A DNA stretch of 64,000 nt, taken from the NCBI RefSeq assembly GCF_905475465.1, contig NC_062254.1:1446001-1510000 (forward strand). The letters run 5' to 3'. Shown piece by piece: positions 43,801 through 55,563 of this stretch. Source of the DNA: Pieris napi. Taxonomy: Eukaryota; Arthropoda; Insecta; Lepidoptera; Pieridae. The translations under genes were made by a program, and so were the position numbers. Below the pieces are notes generated by a model, which saw only the letters and a program-made list of their open reading frames with translations, was not told the DNA's origin and ran no database searches. Within the stretch, counting starts at the first letter, position 1. Every line of letters starts with the position of its first letter.

Positions 43801-46121
43801 TGTAGCGCCACTGATTTATTATTTACTACACATTTAAATAAAATCTTTAGCGGGTTTTAACATGTATGTTTTAAATTTGACATTACTTGTAGCAGTCCGT
43901 CACTCACCACGACATTGGAAAGCACTCTAAACATCTAGTAATGTAAATTATAAATTCCTTTTACGTATATACGTCAAAGAAGCTTTTTTTTAGATTATAT
44001 CAGAATTTACGTAGAAATATGAATTTTTATTACCACCATGACGTCATTCGTAGAAGCTTTGCTACGATAAATCGTAGCATAATTACAGCCTAGACGCCTT
44101 TGTTTGGAAAATTCAATGGAATGTTGAGGCGAGGGACTTAACTTTACATATGAATAACATTTATCTACGACATAATAGTTAAGAATATAATATGTTATCA
44201 CATATGTTATCACAATTCTTTAGACATATGAAAACTTATAAAACAATCTACTAATAGTAACTTTCACATATGGAATATGAAACATTACGTGTATTACCAG
44301 TAAAAATTCCACACGCCAAAGATGGAATTTCGCATCCGACCTCGACACCTGATGAGGGAATTCCGCTGCAGGTATTAGAACCGCATAATATTTCAGAGTA
44401 CCACTTCTAAGTGATAGAATATTTAGGAGTACCAAAATAAAAAATATGTAAAAGCCAGAGAATTACTCCCGAGTTCGACTCTTCTGCGATGGAAGCAATA
44501 AAATGTAAAGTACGACTGAAGATTAATTGTAGTAGCAAAGTGCTTGCTTAACACTTTTATAGCTTGGTTCACTTAGTAATTGCTACAGGATCACGAAATA
44601 TCCGTTGACCTTGCCAAGGTTAGCACTTACCTAATGTCTGGAGATTAAAAGCTGGATTAGATTCATTTGTACGATAGTCTACAGAAATATCTTGGCGATT
44701 AACGATTTTAATAACAATAAAGTGAATCACGAATGCTATTGACAGCCGTCCAGAGAAAACCTTTTATAGATTCTAAAACAATGTGTATGCCTAAAAAATA
44801 CAAGATAATATGACATCACAATTTTAACACACATACACATCAATTACATTAGACAGCAGTCTATCAAAGGAAAAAGTTAAACAGACGACAAAAAAAAAAA
44901 CTGAAAATTAATAATAACTAAAACTAAAAAAATAAAAAAATAACAATAACAGTAATAAACAAAACTAAATGAAAACTTAAACCATATTAAGAGCCTGCAA
45001 AAGAAAGTTACTTTTTTTTTATTCAAGAACTGTACGAAGTCTATAAACTTGCCCCTTTTTTATAAGAACTAAAAGAGAACCGAGGTAAATTTGATCGATG
45101 CAGTGCTATATTAACTTTTTTTTTGTAAAATTTTGATTTCTTTTACCAATAGAAAGGCCCTTCTTGTGTGTCATAAGCTAATATATTAACCCAAAAAATG
45201 TCTCGTGGTAGTCTGACCTGTGAAGTGACTCGCATAAAAGACGGTCAAACGAAATCTTTTCATGCTGCCTTAACGATGTTATTATTAAGTTCTAAAGCTT
45301 GATAATGCTTACAAAAGAGTCTCCTATAATTACGTCCTACGCCGCGTCTATATCTAATATCAAGTATCTAGAATGATTCACGAGGAAGGTATATCATTTT
45401 TTACGGGTCACGATTGCACGGGTTTAAAGTAAAATTTACGATTTACTTACATTGTTTTACGTTAGAAAATAAATAAATTAACAGCAAAAACGTCGTGACT
45501 ATGCTTGAAAACAAGAAAACCTGGAAGGTTTTATAATTATTGTAAATTTGAATTATGTCTTGAATAATGAGATATTATCGCCTCCATCAACCTTGCATTT
45601 ACCTTGTGACGGTAAAAAAGCTTTAAGGTTTAAATCTGCTACAAACAGTGTTAATAATCGTTTAAGTAAACAGAGCTTAAGCTTCCAACAAAACATTAGC
45701 TTGATAGGAAATCGATACTAATTTTACGTTGCAGCCTGACTATTCGAAAAATACTACGCTTTTTACGTAATGTGATGTCTAAATATATAGTGTGAAGTTT
45801 GTCACGAACTGAAAATGTACTTATAACGACACACATTTCAAACATATTTTAAAATATGTGTTTGTTATCCAATATTGTATTTATATTTTTTAAATTTCCC
45901 TCGACAGATTTCTATTACATGTTAGATTTGAGTGATAATCTGCAAAACCTTTTAAAAATTACAAACGATGTAAATTTCATTAAATATTTAAATATACAAT
46001 CTGCGTCATCTCGTTGTTTATGGAATTTTTGACAGAAACATAGACTAGAGGATGAAGATTGACCATTTTGTATTGAAATGAAAATTTAAAATAGGAACGC
46101 ACCTGGTATGTCGTCAATCAT
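37855..46121 (-). CDS. RPGR: RPGR-like protein (RCC1-type beta-propeller) with C-terminal CaaX box
   Basis: Eight coding exons on the minus strand: 46121-46103, 43413-43288, 42735-42580, 41710-41555, 40748-40596, 40142-39819, 39357-38194 and 37967-37855. One frame gives 736 residues. The start MIDDIPETGAVFTFGKSHF parallels human RPGR. Residues about 7-371 are RCC1 repeats: CGDEHSAVIC, FGANVWGQLGLG, ACGRAHT, GCNEEGQLGTGD, SAGSNHT, GSNTEGQLGLGE, CGYYHT, CCGANHT, GSNEKGQLGM, ACGAMHT and the RPGR-typical ACGGCHTLL. Residues 372-736 form an acidic Ser/Glu/Lys-rich, partly coiled tail ending SRTCNIL. CNIL is a prenylation box, like the CTIL of the long human isoform. RPGR works at the base of cilia as a regulator of small GTPases; in insects this would mean sensory neurons or sperm (inference). 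All seven introns are phase 1. Introns contain SINEs and other repeats. Confidence 0.92.
41166..41437 (-). repeat. lep1/Helitron-like repeat (reverse copy)
   Basis: Reverse complement of the repeat at 244-512, matching over about 270 bp. In intron 4 of the RPGR-like gene. Confidence 0.75.
42090..42475 (-). repeat. Family H repeat (reverse copy)
   Basis: On the minus strand it starts ACTAGCTGCCCTCGCGAACT and carries the same AACATGGAACA and TTCGGTTTTCCGGAATGA segments as 20231-20530. In intron 3 of the RPGR-like gene. Confidence 0.65.
42770..42905 (-). repeat. Family B SINE fragment
   Basis: The tail half of SINE B: TCTTGGCCTCAGATTTTCAG, CTTCTGTGCCTGACACG and TCACGATGATTTCCTTCAC. Confidence 0.6.
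43555..43820 (+). repeat. Family B tRNA-derived SINE, best forward copy
   Basis: Starts GAGCAGTGTTGGCCTAGTGG (A box), then GTCGTAGGTTCGATCCCC (B box), then the SINE body to GCCACTGATTTATTATT. This copy shows the tRNA-like head most clearly. In intron 1 of the RPGR-like gene. Confidence 0.85.
44320..44400 (+). repeat. Family A 3' fragment
   Basis: GAATTTCGCATCC, CCTCGACACC, TGATGAGG and GCTGCAGGTATTAGAACCG align with the 3' half of family A at 21390-21460. Confidence 0.5.
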
Positions 46122-46419
46122 GGCGGCAATCTGATTCAGGCGGGAAAGTCGGCCATGCCGGACCGACCACTAGTCGACAACTGACCGTTAGCCATGTGCC
46201 ACCCCTCACCACCATGATGTACTTGGAGTTAAGTCACTGGAATGGACATTTCACTAGCTCGTTCCTACGTTTATGACTGTTAAAATTAAAACCGTTTTCA
46301 AAATTTTACCGTTTATAATAAAGCAAGATATTTATATTTCCACACTTTCCATTTTGACAAATCTTTGTTTTTTAATTTATTTTATTATTATTAATTAACT
46401 ATTAATTACTTAAGAAGTC

Positions 46420-46645
46420 ACGTGGAACATGGTGTAATGGTTGCAGCTCGTTACAAACATTGTGTAAAACAAAAAACTTGCCGATTAAAAAGAGTGGCAG
46501 AGAGTTTATTGCCAGTTCTTCTCTTCCGTTCTACGCCCTTGATTTGAGAACTGGCAGTAAATGTAAAATTAGAAGCATTCAATATGAATTTCTTCATAAG
46601 TGTACATTGTTACCTATATGAATAAATGATTTCAGTTAACTTAGA
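46420..46645 (+). repeat. Family D repeat
   Basis: GTCACGTGGAACATGGTGTAATGG, shortened here, is followed by CCGATTAAAAAGAGTGGCAG and TGATTTGAGAACTGGCAGTA. Near-identical to 36890-37135. Confidence 0.75.
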
Positions 46646-47329
46646 AGTTTTAATTAAGACAATGATTAATTATATTAGTTTATCCGGCTCGACATGTGCT
46701 TTCAACTAAGATAGAAAAAAAAGCTTCTAGAAAATACAAACAAGTTACTTTATTTCTTCGATTCTTAAAACACATCGTTCTGAAGTGGACCAGTGACTTG
46801 TGAGCTGCCCCTTGAAATGAATATTCATTTAACCACCAACTACACGGCATTATTAATGACTTTTGGGGATCTTTTTAAATTGGACAAGGATTCCGTAACT
46901 ACAGCTATTAGAATACGAAATATTGCTATATGGAAAATTTGACCACGTAAAGACTTGGCAAGGGCGATTTATGACTGCGTTTTAGTATTTTTAGGTCAGT
47001 ATTTCTTTACTACTAACCATCCATAGTATAATATATTGGATAAATAAAATTTAGTGTACAAATAAACCTTCATAACCACATATTAGTTTTCCATACTTTA
47101 CATAAACTCGAAGGACGCTGGAGAACGGCCGATGATCACAATCTATTATATAAATATAGAAAAATGTAAACACAGAGCTCAAGCTTTCAGCAGACACAAC
47201 TGTTACAGGAGCTTTTCGAGGCTTGAAATTATTAAAACATATCTGAGGAATTTGATGACACAAGATCAGCTTTCAGTCCTTGCTATTCATTCCATCGAGA
47301 ATGATGTAGCTCATTCATTAGATTATTGT

Positions 47330-47455
47330 GCTTTAGGGTCCCAAGAAAAGAACGTACCAAGTCTTAAAAGGCTGGCAATGTGAGTGTCCATGGCAGTATC
47401 ACTTAATATCAGATGAGCCTCTTGCCCGTTTGCCTCCTATTTCATAAAAAAACAT
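47330..47455 (-). repeat. Family A interspersed repeat (reversed)
   Basis: The minus strand reads GGAGGCAAACGGGCAAGAGG, CTCATCTGATATTAAGTGAT, TGCCAGCCTTTTAAGACTTG and TCTTGGGACCCTAAAG. Confidence 0.7.
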
Positions 47456-48092
47456 ACTGGCATACTATTGGCAAAGACAGAGACCACAAATGGATAGAGA
47501 CGACGGAAAGGGTTGAAGCAAACCTTCACGCAAGAGAGATTTCTATCTACAGGCCACTAACATATATATAAATAACATTTAGGTATAAGTACAACAACTA
47601 CATTACTAATAACATTTGAAATGGAACATAAGGATATGGAAACTAAAAAGGTTTTGTAATTATCGTAAAGCTGTTAAGATCGTAAATCGCTTCTACGACG
47701 TAGCTTACGTAATACACCTTGACCTGTCATTTTCGTAATTAACAAACTTAAAGACAGCTAGACTATTTATAGCCAAGCTTTGGTCTAGATCTATTGAATA
47801 GAGAAAGATTTATAGGTCTTTTAATCAAATTATACATTTATTTATGCGTACTTTAATTCATGATTGACCAGGATACATTTAACTATGTAAAACATTCAGT
47901 AACGCTCGGAAAACTTTATTGAAATAGTGAAAAAACATGGTACGGTAGGATTGGCTTTTGTAGTTATAATTCTCAGATAGATTTATTTGTTAATTGGTAT
48001 ACAAATAGCGCTACGGATGTTTTTTTATCGTAGACCGATTTCGTAGAAGCACGTAGCAAGTGAACGTGTTATCCAATCAATACGCCGCCGAT

Positions 48093-48287
48093 ATGTGCGC
48101 CGGCAAAGACCAAGGTTGTTTGAAGTCCAAGGGTCAGAACCAGTCTGAACAGAAGACGAAGACGTTGCACTTACTGAATGCTGTCTCCGAAGCTATCGAC
48201 ATCTTTATATTTTCACACAGTGAGTTCACAGCGATATTGTGTATATTATGTATTGGTTTAGTACTGTACGGATACGTATTTTTGTGA
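48093..48287 (+). CDS. Candidate 64-residue single-pass membrane micropeptide
   Basis: From the ATG at 48093 (context GCCGCCGATATG) the frame runs 64 residues. The N-terminal half is polar and Lys/Gln-rich (CAGKDQGCLKSKGQNQSEQK). Then comes an amphipathic stretch LHLLNAVSEAIDIF and a hydrophobic C-terminal segment FTAILCILCIGLVLYGYVFL, which ends the protein like a tail anchor. AATAAA at 48289-48294 lies immediately after the stop, and a good acceptor (TTTTTTTATCGTAG) lies about 60 bases before the ATG, so the whole ORF could be one last exon. Base composition is less AT-rich than its surroundings. No family is recognised; it could also be an internal or terminal exon of a larger protein, or chance. 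Confidence 0.4.
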   Translation: MCAGKDQGCLKSKGQNQSEQKTKTLHLLNAVSEAIDIFIFSHSEFTAILCILCIGLVLYGYVFL

Positions 48288-48509
48288 AAATAAATTATGC
48301 TTATCGTTTTTTCTATGTACACAATCAAAATTGGCATTAGACCCAAAATATCTACGGACGTCAGCAAAAGCTTTATTAGCTGCTTGTCTATTAAGATAAA
48401 GAAATACCCAGAAAGAGATGAATAAATCTGAGGAACTAGCCGCCAATAGAAGCGCCAGCGCCAATGGTATTTTATTATCTAATAAAAAGCTATCACTTGT
48501 ATGTTCAAC

Positions 48510-48775
48510 ATTCCTATATTTCCTGGAGAAGTTTCATAGTCATACAGAGCAGACAGTATTTGATAGAGCATTGTTATTCAGCTTAACAGACGTGTAATGG
48601 TTGCAGCTTACAAGCAATTTGTAAAACAAGAACTTAGATCTTAAAAGATTGGCGGTGAGTTTATTGCCAGTCCGTTTTACGCCTCTGATTTGAGAGCTGG
48701 CTAATTTGAAGCATTTCATTTTTTAAAGGTGCGTAAGTATGATGTTACTTATATTAATGATTTGTTTAAAATGTC
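48510..48775 (+). repeat. Family D repeat with longer 5' part
   Basis: TATTTCCTGGAGAAGTTTCA and CATACAGAGCAGACA come before the usual family D body (GTAATGGTTGCAGCTTACAA, TTGGCGGTGAGTTTATTGCC). The same 5' part recurs at 51415-51630, where it reads YFLEKFRSHTEQ, so family D is likely the 3' end of a coding retroelement. Confidence 0.6.
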
Positions 48776-48879
48776 ATATATAGCGACGATTCGAACAAAT
48801 GTTTGTTGAATACAGTCAAGTGAAAGGAACTGGTACTGGGGAGCCCCATGTACTCCATGTGGGATACGTAGTATCCGAA

Positions 48880-48990
48880 AGCAGCAGTAGTAACGCAGGT
48901 TAACGCAACGCGGGAGCTTGTATATACACAATAAAATACAAGCCTCCCTCCTTATCAGAATGCCAAATCGTAAAATTGACTGCTTCACGA
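48880..48990. repeat. Short dispersed repeat shared with the right edge
   Basis: GGGAGCTTGTA and AGAATGCCAAATCGTAAAAT then TGACTGCTTCAC recur at 63945-64000. Too short to classify; the copy at the edge is cut off. Confidence 0.5.
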
Positions 48991-49754
48991 CTGACTTGAG
49001 CGCGACCGCCGCTGCGAAAACCGCTGTGTGAGTTCGATAAGTGAGTTACAGAATCGCAAGGCTGATATCATTTTTACTTAGTGGTTAGGGATAGTTTATT
49101 CCGACTTTATTAGTTCTGAAGATAGATTATAGGTTATGAATACATGTAATTTAAAATATAAAAATTACGTCAGAACTAAATAAGTTTTGCGAGTAATATC
49201 AAGATTACTGTAATTTATTTTTTCAAGTTCATTACCATAAGGTGGTCATAAATTATAACGGGGGTTGCGATAAGAATTGACCTTAACGAATAATTGAACA
49301 GAATATTGCGTGAAACACTTAAGTTCATTGAACTTATAGATTTCCACAAAATCTTTAAGTGAATATTTTATGATTGTTTACAGCCTTTTCCTTCTCACTC
49401 ACGTGAAAATTGATAAACGTGACATTGTCCAATAGAGCCTCTATTAACCTGAATTAGACTCTAGAAGATAATAGAACAACCAATGGTGCGTGGATATATC
49501 ATTGGTTTTCCAAGGCGAGGCGAGCTTGTGTTTCTACCAACTATAAAAACATCACCGGTTTCGAACCCAGGAATCCAAAGACCCGGTTAGCCAGCAGATT
49601 AAGCGACGCAAGTGGAAATGGCCATAGAATAGGCCAAACGAAGAGAGCGTTAGTACAAGTTGACAGAAAGATACGAAAGAGTATTCTCGTAGTGAAGAGT
49701 AGTTAAGAGACTGATTTAGTTTTTATGAATAAAGGAGTATAATACATAAAAAAA

Positions 49755-50045
49755 ATAATCAGTGGCGCTGGTCTAGAACAATTACAGAAATTTGAGGCCT
49801 AGACTTAGGTCTCATGATCATTTGTGAATCTAATAGTCAAGTAGGTGATCAGCCTCCTGTGCCTGACGCACGCCGTCGACTTTGTGGGTTGCAAGCCGGT
49901 TTCATCACGATGTTTTCCGTTCATGTTCGAGCGAATTTTAAATGCGCACATAGAAAGTCCATTGGTGCACAGTCAGAGATCGAAGCTACAACATCAGGGA
50001 TGAAAGTCGCACTCACACGCTGAAGCCACTAGGCTAACACCGCTG
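49755..50045 (-). repeat. Family B tRNA-derived SINE
   Basis: GTAGGTGATCAGCCTCCTGT, GCCTGACGCACGCCGTCGAC, ATGCGCACATAGAAAGTCC and CTGAAGCCACTAGGCTAACA in the same order as at 20575-20842. Confidence 0.8.
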
Positions 50046-51189
50046 TATAATAATAGTATAAGAATATATCTATGTTATCCAGACTGATATAATTTGTATG
50101 AAACGTGTACCGATCAATATTTTCATGGAAGTCCGTGTTATGGTATTTTATTGTCGCATGCGAGATATTTATCAATTAATTGTAGCTGCAATACTTGTTA
50201 TTATCTATTTCAATTTTGCGTTTAACTTTGAAAACAACTAGATAACTTCTTTTAAACGATTACGGATTTGACTAAATAAAAATGACTAGAAAATAGGAGA
50301 ATCTAAATGATGTAGGTTTTTAGTAATCGTGTTGTAAGATTTGCCGTGGACAGTTAATAAAGAGCCAAATATTTTAATAATGTTTCTGCGAGATAGGTTA
50401 GTGGCTATTAACCCGGAACAATTACTGTTTCACCGGGAATTGACCTTTATACTCCGCTACCGGACGTGGTGAAAAATTTATAAACTAAATTACAAGAAAA
50501 CTATTTTTTTAAGTTCTATAGTTTTAGTTGTGCCTCTGGAGTAATAAATAAATAATATTTCTTTCTCTCTCCTCTCCTCTTCTCGTAAAAACGAAATCCG
50601 CCTTAATTTATGGATCAGTCAATCTAATTTTGGAAAAAGACAAACTTTCTTGAATACCTATCGTAATAGACTTTTTATGTGGTTAATACAAAAGAATAAC
50701 GGAACTAATTTGTTTATTTATTTTTTAAAGTTTATCACATCACACATAATATTACGAGTATATCTACGGTTACATGCTGTCTTATATATATATATGACAA
50801 TTTTTGTAAACATGAAATAAAAATAGTACATCAAAATTACTAGTCATTTTTGCTTTTTGTGAAGAAAAATACAAGCAAACGGGATTAGGTATGAGAGAGG
50901 CACTTAACAATGATTTCTTTAAAATTGAATTTAAAATTGATTGCCCTTTACCGAATATATCCAGCTCCAGATAAGTACCTACTGTTTAATCTGTTATAAT
51001 CACGAAGAATTGAGGTGCCTGAATTCCTAGGTTGGTTTTTGCAGATCGAATTCGGAAAGTCTGCTGATTTTAAACCTTGGGAATCATTGTTACCATCGAG
51101 TAATAGTTGGCGTTAAGCGTCTTGTATGTTCATTGTTTCTATTTCCTTTCCTTTTTTTACAATGCCCTACATTGCCTTTTTGGAGATTA

Positions 51190-51393
51190 TTGATCCCCCC
51201 CCATGTAACGCGCCGTAACGTTTTTCTGTACCCAAGAAAACCGTTTAAAAACGTTTCGTGACTACCTAGTGACTCTTTATACCTAGTTACCTTTATGTGG
51301 TGTAAAGTACTGGAATCCCCGCCCCGCATCGTAACGTTTTATAAAAGGACCCCCCCCCCCAAATTCGTTACGTAATACTCGAACGCTCCCTCA
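51190..51393. mobile_element. MITE, second GGGAGCG copy (degraded left end)
   Basis: The right end CGTTACGTAATACTCGAACG then CTCCCT and the core ACCTAGTGACTCTTTA match 35498-35702. The left end is eroded, so the inverted repeat is only partly visible. Confidence 0.65.
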
Positions 51394-52276
51394 GGTCACA
51401 TATATTGCGCAGTTCAAGAATCCTATTTCCTGGAGAAGTTTCGTAGTCATACAGAGCAAACACTACTACAGGCACATTATAAAGCATAGTTACCTTTATT
51501 TGGGATTTATCAGTTAATTAAGTGAGGGCCAGAGGTGAATTCCAAAAAAAGCCAAATTTATTTAAATTACTTTAATTATTACAATTATTGTACTTATGTA
51601 ATGGCTTACAAACAATTTGTAAAACAAGAACTTTGATAGGTACCGAGATTCCGGTTTTGTTTCATAATACGCGACAGAATCCTAGCGGGAATCTTCATTT
51701 CTTGCCCATTCTTGCAAACCCATTGAAATTTGATGATGAACACGAAAAACTATGTGAAATGGCGCAAAATCGAGAAGTTTTTAACATGATATACGTGTTC
51801 CAAATTCAAAATAATTAAAAAGTTGAAAAAAAGAAAAGTTTTTATGTAACAGTATTTATGGCCAAACTATTTATATACATTACAAAGACTTGATATACAT
51901 GTTATATACCGCGTTATTTTTATTACCAATCCATTGTAGTTTATTATTCTCTCAGTATTGCGCTAGGACAGTTTGTTTGTAAGCCGTTGTCATGGCAACG
52001 GTATCGTCGCATCTTAATTTTGCGTGCCTACATTTATTTAGAATATGGTCAATGAACTTTAAGTAACGTCAAACAGAGACATTTTGAATGAGATTTGTGC
52101 GAAAACTGAATTTTGTAGTTAGATAACTTTATGTGGATTGTCTTTTGACTGAGACGTAATTATTATTGTTATTCTAGGTGTTGTGGGCTCAGAGTACGCC
52201 GAGAATCCACGCTTGCTATAAACTTAATAAAAATTTAACATGGCAAGGACAGCGATTCGGCAATACTACAGTGCTC

Positions 52277-52857
52277 TAAGGCCTGTACTCACTTTGATTA
52301 GTTCGAGTGCAAGTGATTAGTAATTGAGGATGATTAGTGCAGGTGTGTAGTGCAAGTAGTGTCCAATTCTTGTTTTGTGGCTCTGTTAAGTAAATGTAGT
52401 TGTCGATAACTGTCGATCAGCAAGTAAGGACGAACATCAAGAAGCGCGCTTGCAATTGGAAGAAGTATTAAACGCGGTGCTATCTGAAACCACATAAGTT
52501 ATGGAAGCTGACCACGAAAAGTATGGGTTCGAAAATGGATTAATAGAACACCCATTCATGGCGCAAGCAACTCTTTCAGAAATTGCCTGCTGAAGATACG
52601 ACGGAATACTACTTTGCTCTCAGGTTGACCGAAGAGTCCAGCTGCCTGTCCAGACGTGTTTTGGCAGGCTGCGAGTGAGGGGGAAGTGAGGGCGCACGCG
52701 ACGTCACTACTCGCAGTTCACTCGAAAACAAATAGAACACGCTTCTAATCACGTTACTACGCAGCCAAATAATCACCTGCACTGATTAGTCGCTGACCAC
52801 ACTTGTTTTCTCCTAATCACTAATCACCTCACTTATCAAAGTGAATGCAGGCCTTTA
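52277..52857. mobile_element. AGGCC-ended PIF/Harbinger-derived element with transposase remnant
   Basis: Ends AGGCCTGTACTCACTTTGAT and, inverted, CAAAGTGAATGCAGGCCT, about 576 bp apart. Flanks CTA and TTA differ by one base. Subterminal ATTAGT-type repeats occur on both sides. The interior translates in pieces to RKWINRTPIHGASNSF and QKLPAEDTTEYYFALRLTEE, like the N-terminal part of PIF/Harbinger transposases, with stops and a frameshift. Confidence 0.7.
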
Positions 52858-52964
52858 CCCTCATTGTGCGTGATGGGTACGTCAGGAGATGACATCGTCC
52901 GCTCGTACTATGTGTGTTCACAGCTAGAACATACTCAATGTACGTTCTAGCTGTGACGGTAGTT

Positions 52965-53420
52965 ACGGTTTATTGTCCGTTGAGTAAACAGTCAAAAGTT
53001 CTATTTGAATTTTTTTTGTAATTAAATATTTTTTTAAGTGACAACGTCTTATAATTCGATGGAGCCGGCTGCACGTACGAAAAAACATGACGCATGCGGC
53101 GTTACCTCGCTCTGAGGCGTTCCAATTAAGGCTTGAAGTGCAAGCGAGAGCGCGAAACGAGCGACAAAGAGGCACAATCGGCCTCCGCGTTCGGCAGCGT
53201 TGACATCGTTATTGTATAACGATATCATATAAAGTATATATCGTATTATATCGATTATATTGTAATCGATCAATTCAACACCTCCTTCTTTATATCCATA
53301 CAAAATATCTATCAAACAAATAAAATTAAAATTTTCTTTTGAAAAATTCAACCATTCCATCAGTATTTTCTTATGACGTTGTCACGTTCAACTATCGTCA
53401 GTAAACCGACTTTAACAATT
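52965..53420 (-). repeat. Family C interspersed repeat, longest copy
   Basis: From ATTGTCCGTTGAGTAAACAG through CTTATAATTCGATGGAGCCG, CAAGCGAGAGCGCGAAACGA, CAAAATATCTATCAAAC and CGTCAGTAAACCGACTTTAA. Matches 19050-19400 in order and sequence. Confidence 0.7.
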
Positions 53421-53714
53421 TTTTTGCCTTGTTTTTTCAAAAAACCAGACTAACAATAGAGGAAACTAAGATGTTGACTATAGCTAACTTCAGGTCGTCG
53501 GGTTTTTGTGACGGTGGCGCACACCGCGGATCGTATAAATGTACACTCATAATTTCGATAACGTGCCAAAAGAAGTATAACTTCAATAAATAAAAATGTA
53601 AATTTACCTATCCAATTTTGGTGCTACATGGTTTTAAGGGGTTATAATATAATATAAAAATACTCCTTTGTTCTATTTGTACCACTTATCACTATTTAAA
53701 AAAATAAAAATCAA

Positions 53715-53972
53715 TCTTTTTAGGTCTGGTCCTCAGATTTCTGTATGTTTCATTCTTCATGAGCAAGTAGGTAATCAGCAACTTGTGCCTGACACAGGCC
53801 GTCGACTTTTGGGTGTAAGGTAAGCCGTTTTCCTCACGATTTTTTTCATCAACGTTCGAGCGAATGTTAAATGCGCACAAGAAAGAAAGTCCATTGGTGC
53901 AAAGCCTGATCGAACCTACGAACTCAGGGATGAAAGTCGCAAGCTGAAGCCTCTAGGCCAACACTGCTCAAC
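53715..53972 (-). repeat. Family B tRNA-derived SINE
   Basis: CAAGTAGGTAATCAGC, TGTGCCTGACACAGGCCGTC, GCGAATGTTAAATGCGCACA and GCCTCTAGGCCAACACTGCT mark a slightly diverged full-length copy. Confidence 0.8.
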
Positions 53973-55563
53973 TGATCACTAATTAGCGTTTGATTTAACT
54001 AAAAAATATATTATTTAATTAGTTATATTACATTAAATTACTTTTAACTGTGATGTAAAGAAAGTGTAAATATATAGTTAAACTTATATCTTAAAATGAT
54101 TATTTATTTTATAAATGTGGTTGGGATATCGTTATTTTAGTTTATTATGAGATGAAAATTTATAACAACTTTTTAATTTTCATCTCAATGACGCTACTGG
54201 ACACTAGATGTCGCTAAATAAAAATATTTTTTCAAAATATCGTTTATTACTCAATAATTTAAAACACAAACATTAGAATCATACATTATCATGATTTACA
54301 CATTATCGACATTCACTATTTTATGATAGTATTGTTACAATAAATATTTAAAAACTGGGCACGTAATACTGTTAGGCTTAGGAGACTAGGTTTTGACGTT
54401 TTTAAATTTGATTGATTACGGATATTTTTAAAATCTAACGCTATTAAAATCTTCTTGAGTATGTAATAGTAAAGTATTGATTCTAATGTACAACTAAACC
54501 TATTATTCAGATCAGAAATATAATAAAGATTATAAATTAACCCATAAACAATAAACTAGTCTAATGTTACCGTTTCATATAAAGTTGTTCTGTCTCTTTT
54601 ATCACGTGATTATTTAAAAAGAGACAAAAGTGTACTTTAGTTAAAAAAGTGCAATTAGACTATTTTATTTGGACAGGGGGTAAATTTCGTATCTATTAGA
54701 TTTTATGAGGTTAAAGTAAGCTTTATGCTTGGAGTACAGACCTTGTCCTAAGATTGACAAATGAGTAGACGGAGATAATTTATTTGACGTATCTATCAAC
54801 TTTACACTTATTGACATACCTATGACGTGCAAATAACAGCCGGTTTATAATTGTACTGTCGTGAATACGCATTTTGATGATGAATGTAGAACCATGTATT
54901 ATTTTATTAGTTTTAATTAAATGCGAGGATTATTATTGGCACTAAACTTACAATTTTATACTTATCATTATAATTATGGAACGTATAATTAAAATTAATA
55001 AGTACTTATTTTATCTTTAGTGAAAATGCCAATATAATGTACGACTCATTTTTAAATACATTTAAAAAGCAAAAGTTAGTTAGCGTATCAACTAAAGAAT
55101 TTACGTTATTTTAATTTCGAAACATATTCACTAAGTACTAATAAAAAATAATAATTGTTATACAATCTTATCTATTTAATCAGATATTGGATACGATTAA
55201 AAGGTGGTTCGAATAAATTTTATTTCTTAATATCTAAGAGTACATTTCTACAGCCTAAGACTAAGCACACACAAAACATTGGTCGTTAAGTTTTTAATAA
55301 ATAGGTCGTCGTTCTGACTGCTCTAGCGATTGAAGAGTAGAAGAACTAAGCAAAAAAGCAAAAGAAATTATTCGAAACTTAATTATTTTTACAATACGCT
55401 ACTCGACACTAGATGGCGTTGTTACAAACTAGCGCAAAACTTCACTGATATGGGAAATCGCTTCGTAAACTTAAAGCTTGTCAAGTTTTTGAAACAAAAT
55501 TTGTCCAGACTAGTTAAAAAGAGTTTTCTAAGAGTATTAAGGCTTTGAATCGCGATCTTCCTG
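53973..55563. other. Intergenic and 3' flank of the unrecognised gene
   Basis: AT-rich. It contains a relative of the 16190 fold-back repeat (54585-54665) and probably the 3' UTR of the minus-strand gene ending at 55564. No other gene supported. Confidence 0.4.
54585..54665. repeat. Relative of the 16190 fold-back repeat
   Basis: CTGTCTCTTTTATCACGTGA followed by AAAAAGAGACAAAAGTGTAC shows the same GTCTCTTT/AAAGAGAC arms and the ACTTTAGT and TGCAATTAGAC end. Confidence 0.5.

Larger units (their letters stand above)
46122..48092. other. Upstream region of the RPGR-like gene
   Basis: The first 100 bases are GC-richer and probably contain the 5' UTR and promoter of the RPGR-like gene. The rest holds family D (46420-46645), a reversed family A copy (47330-47455) and otherwise no supported gene. 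Confidence 0.45.
48991..52276. other. Repeat-rich intergenic tract
   Basis: Holds SINE B (49755-50045), the GGGAGCG MITE (51190-51393) and a family D head (51415-51630). An open stretch at about 51641-51818 (+) encodes TEIPVLFHNTRQNPSGNLHF and more, but no start, exon borders or family are recognised. No supported gene. Confidence 0.4.
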
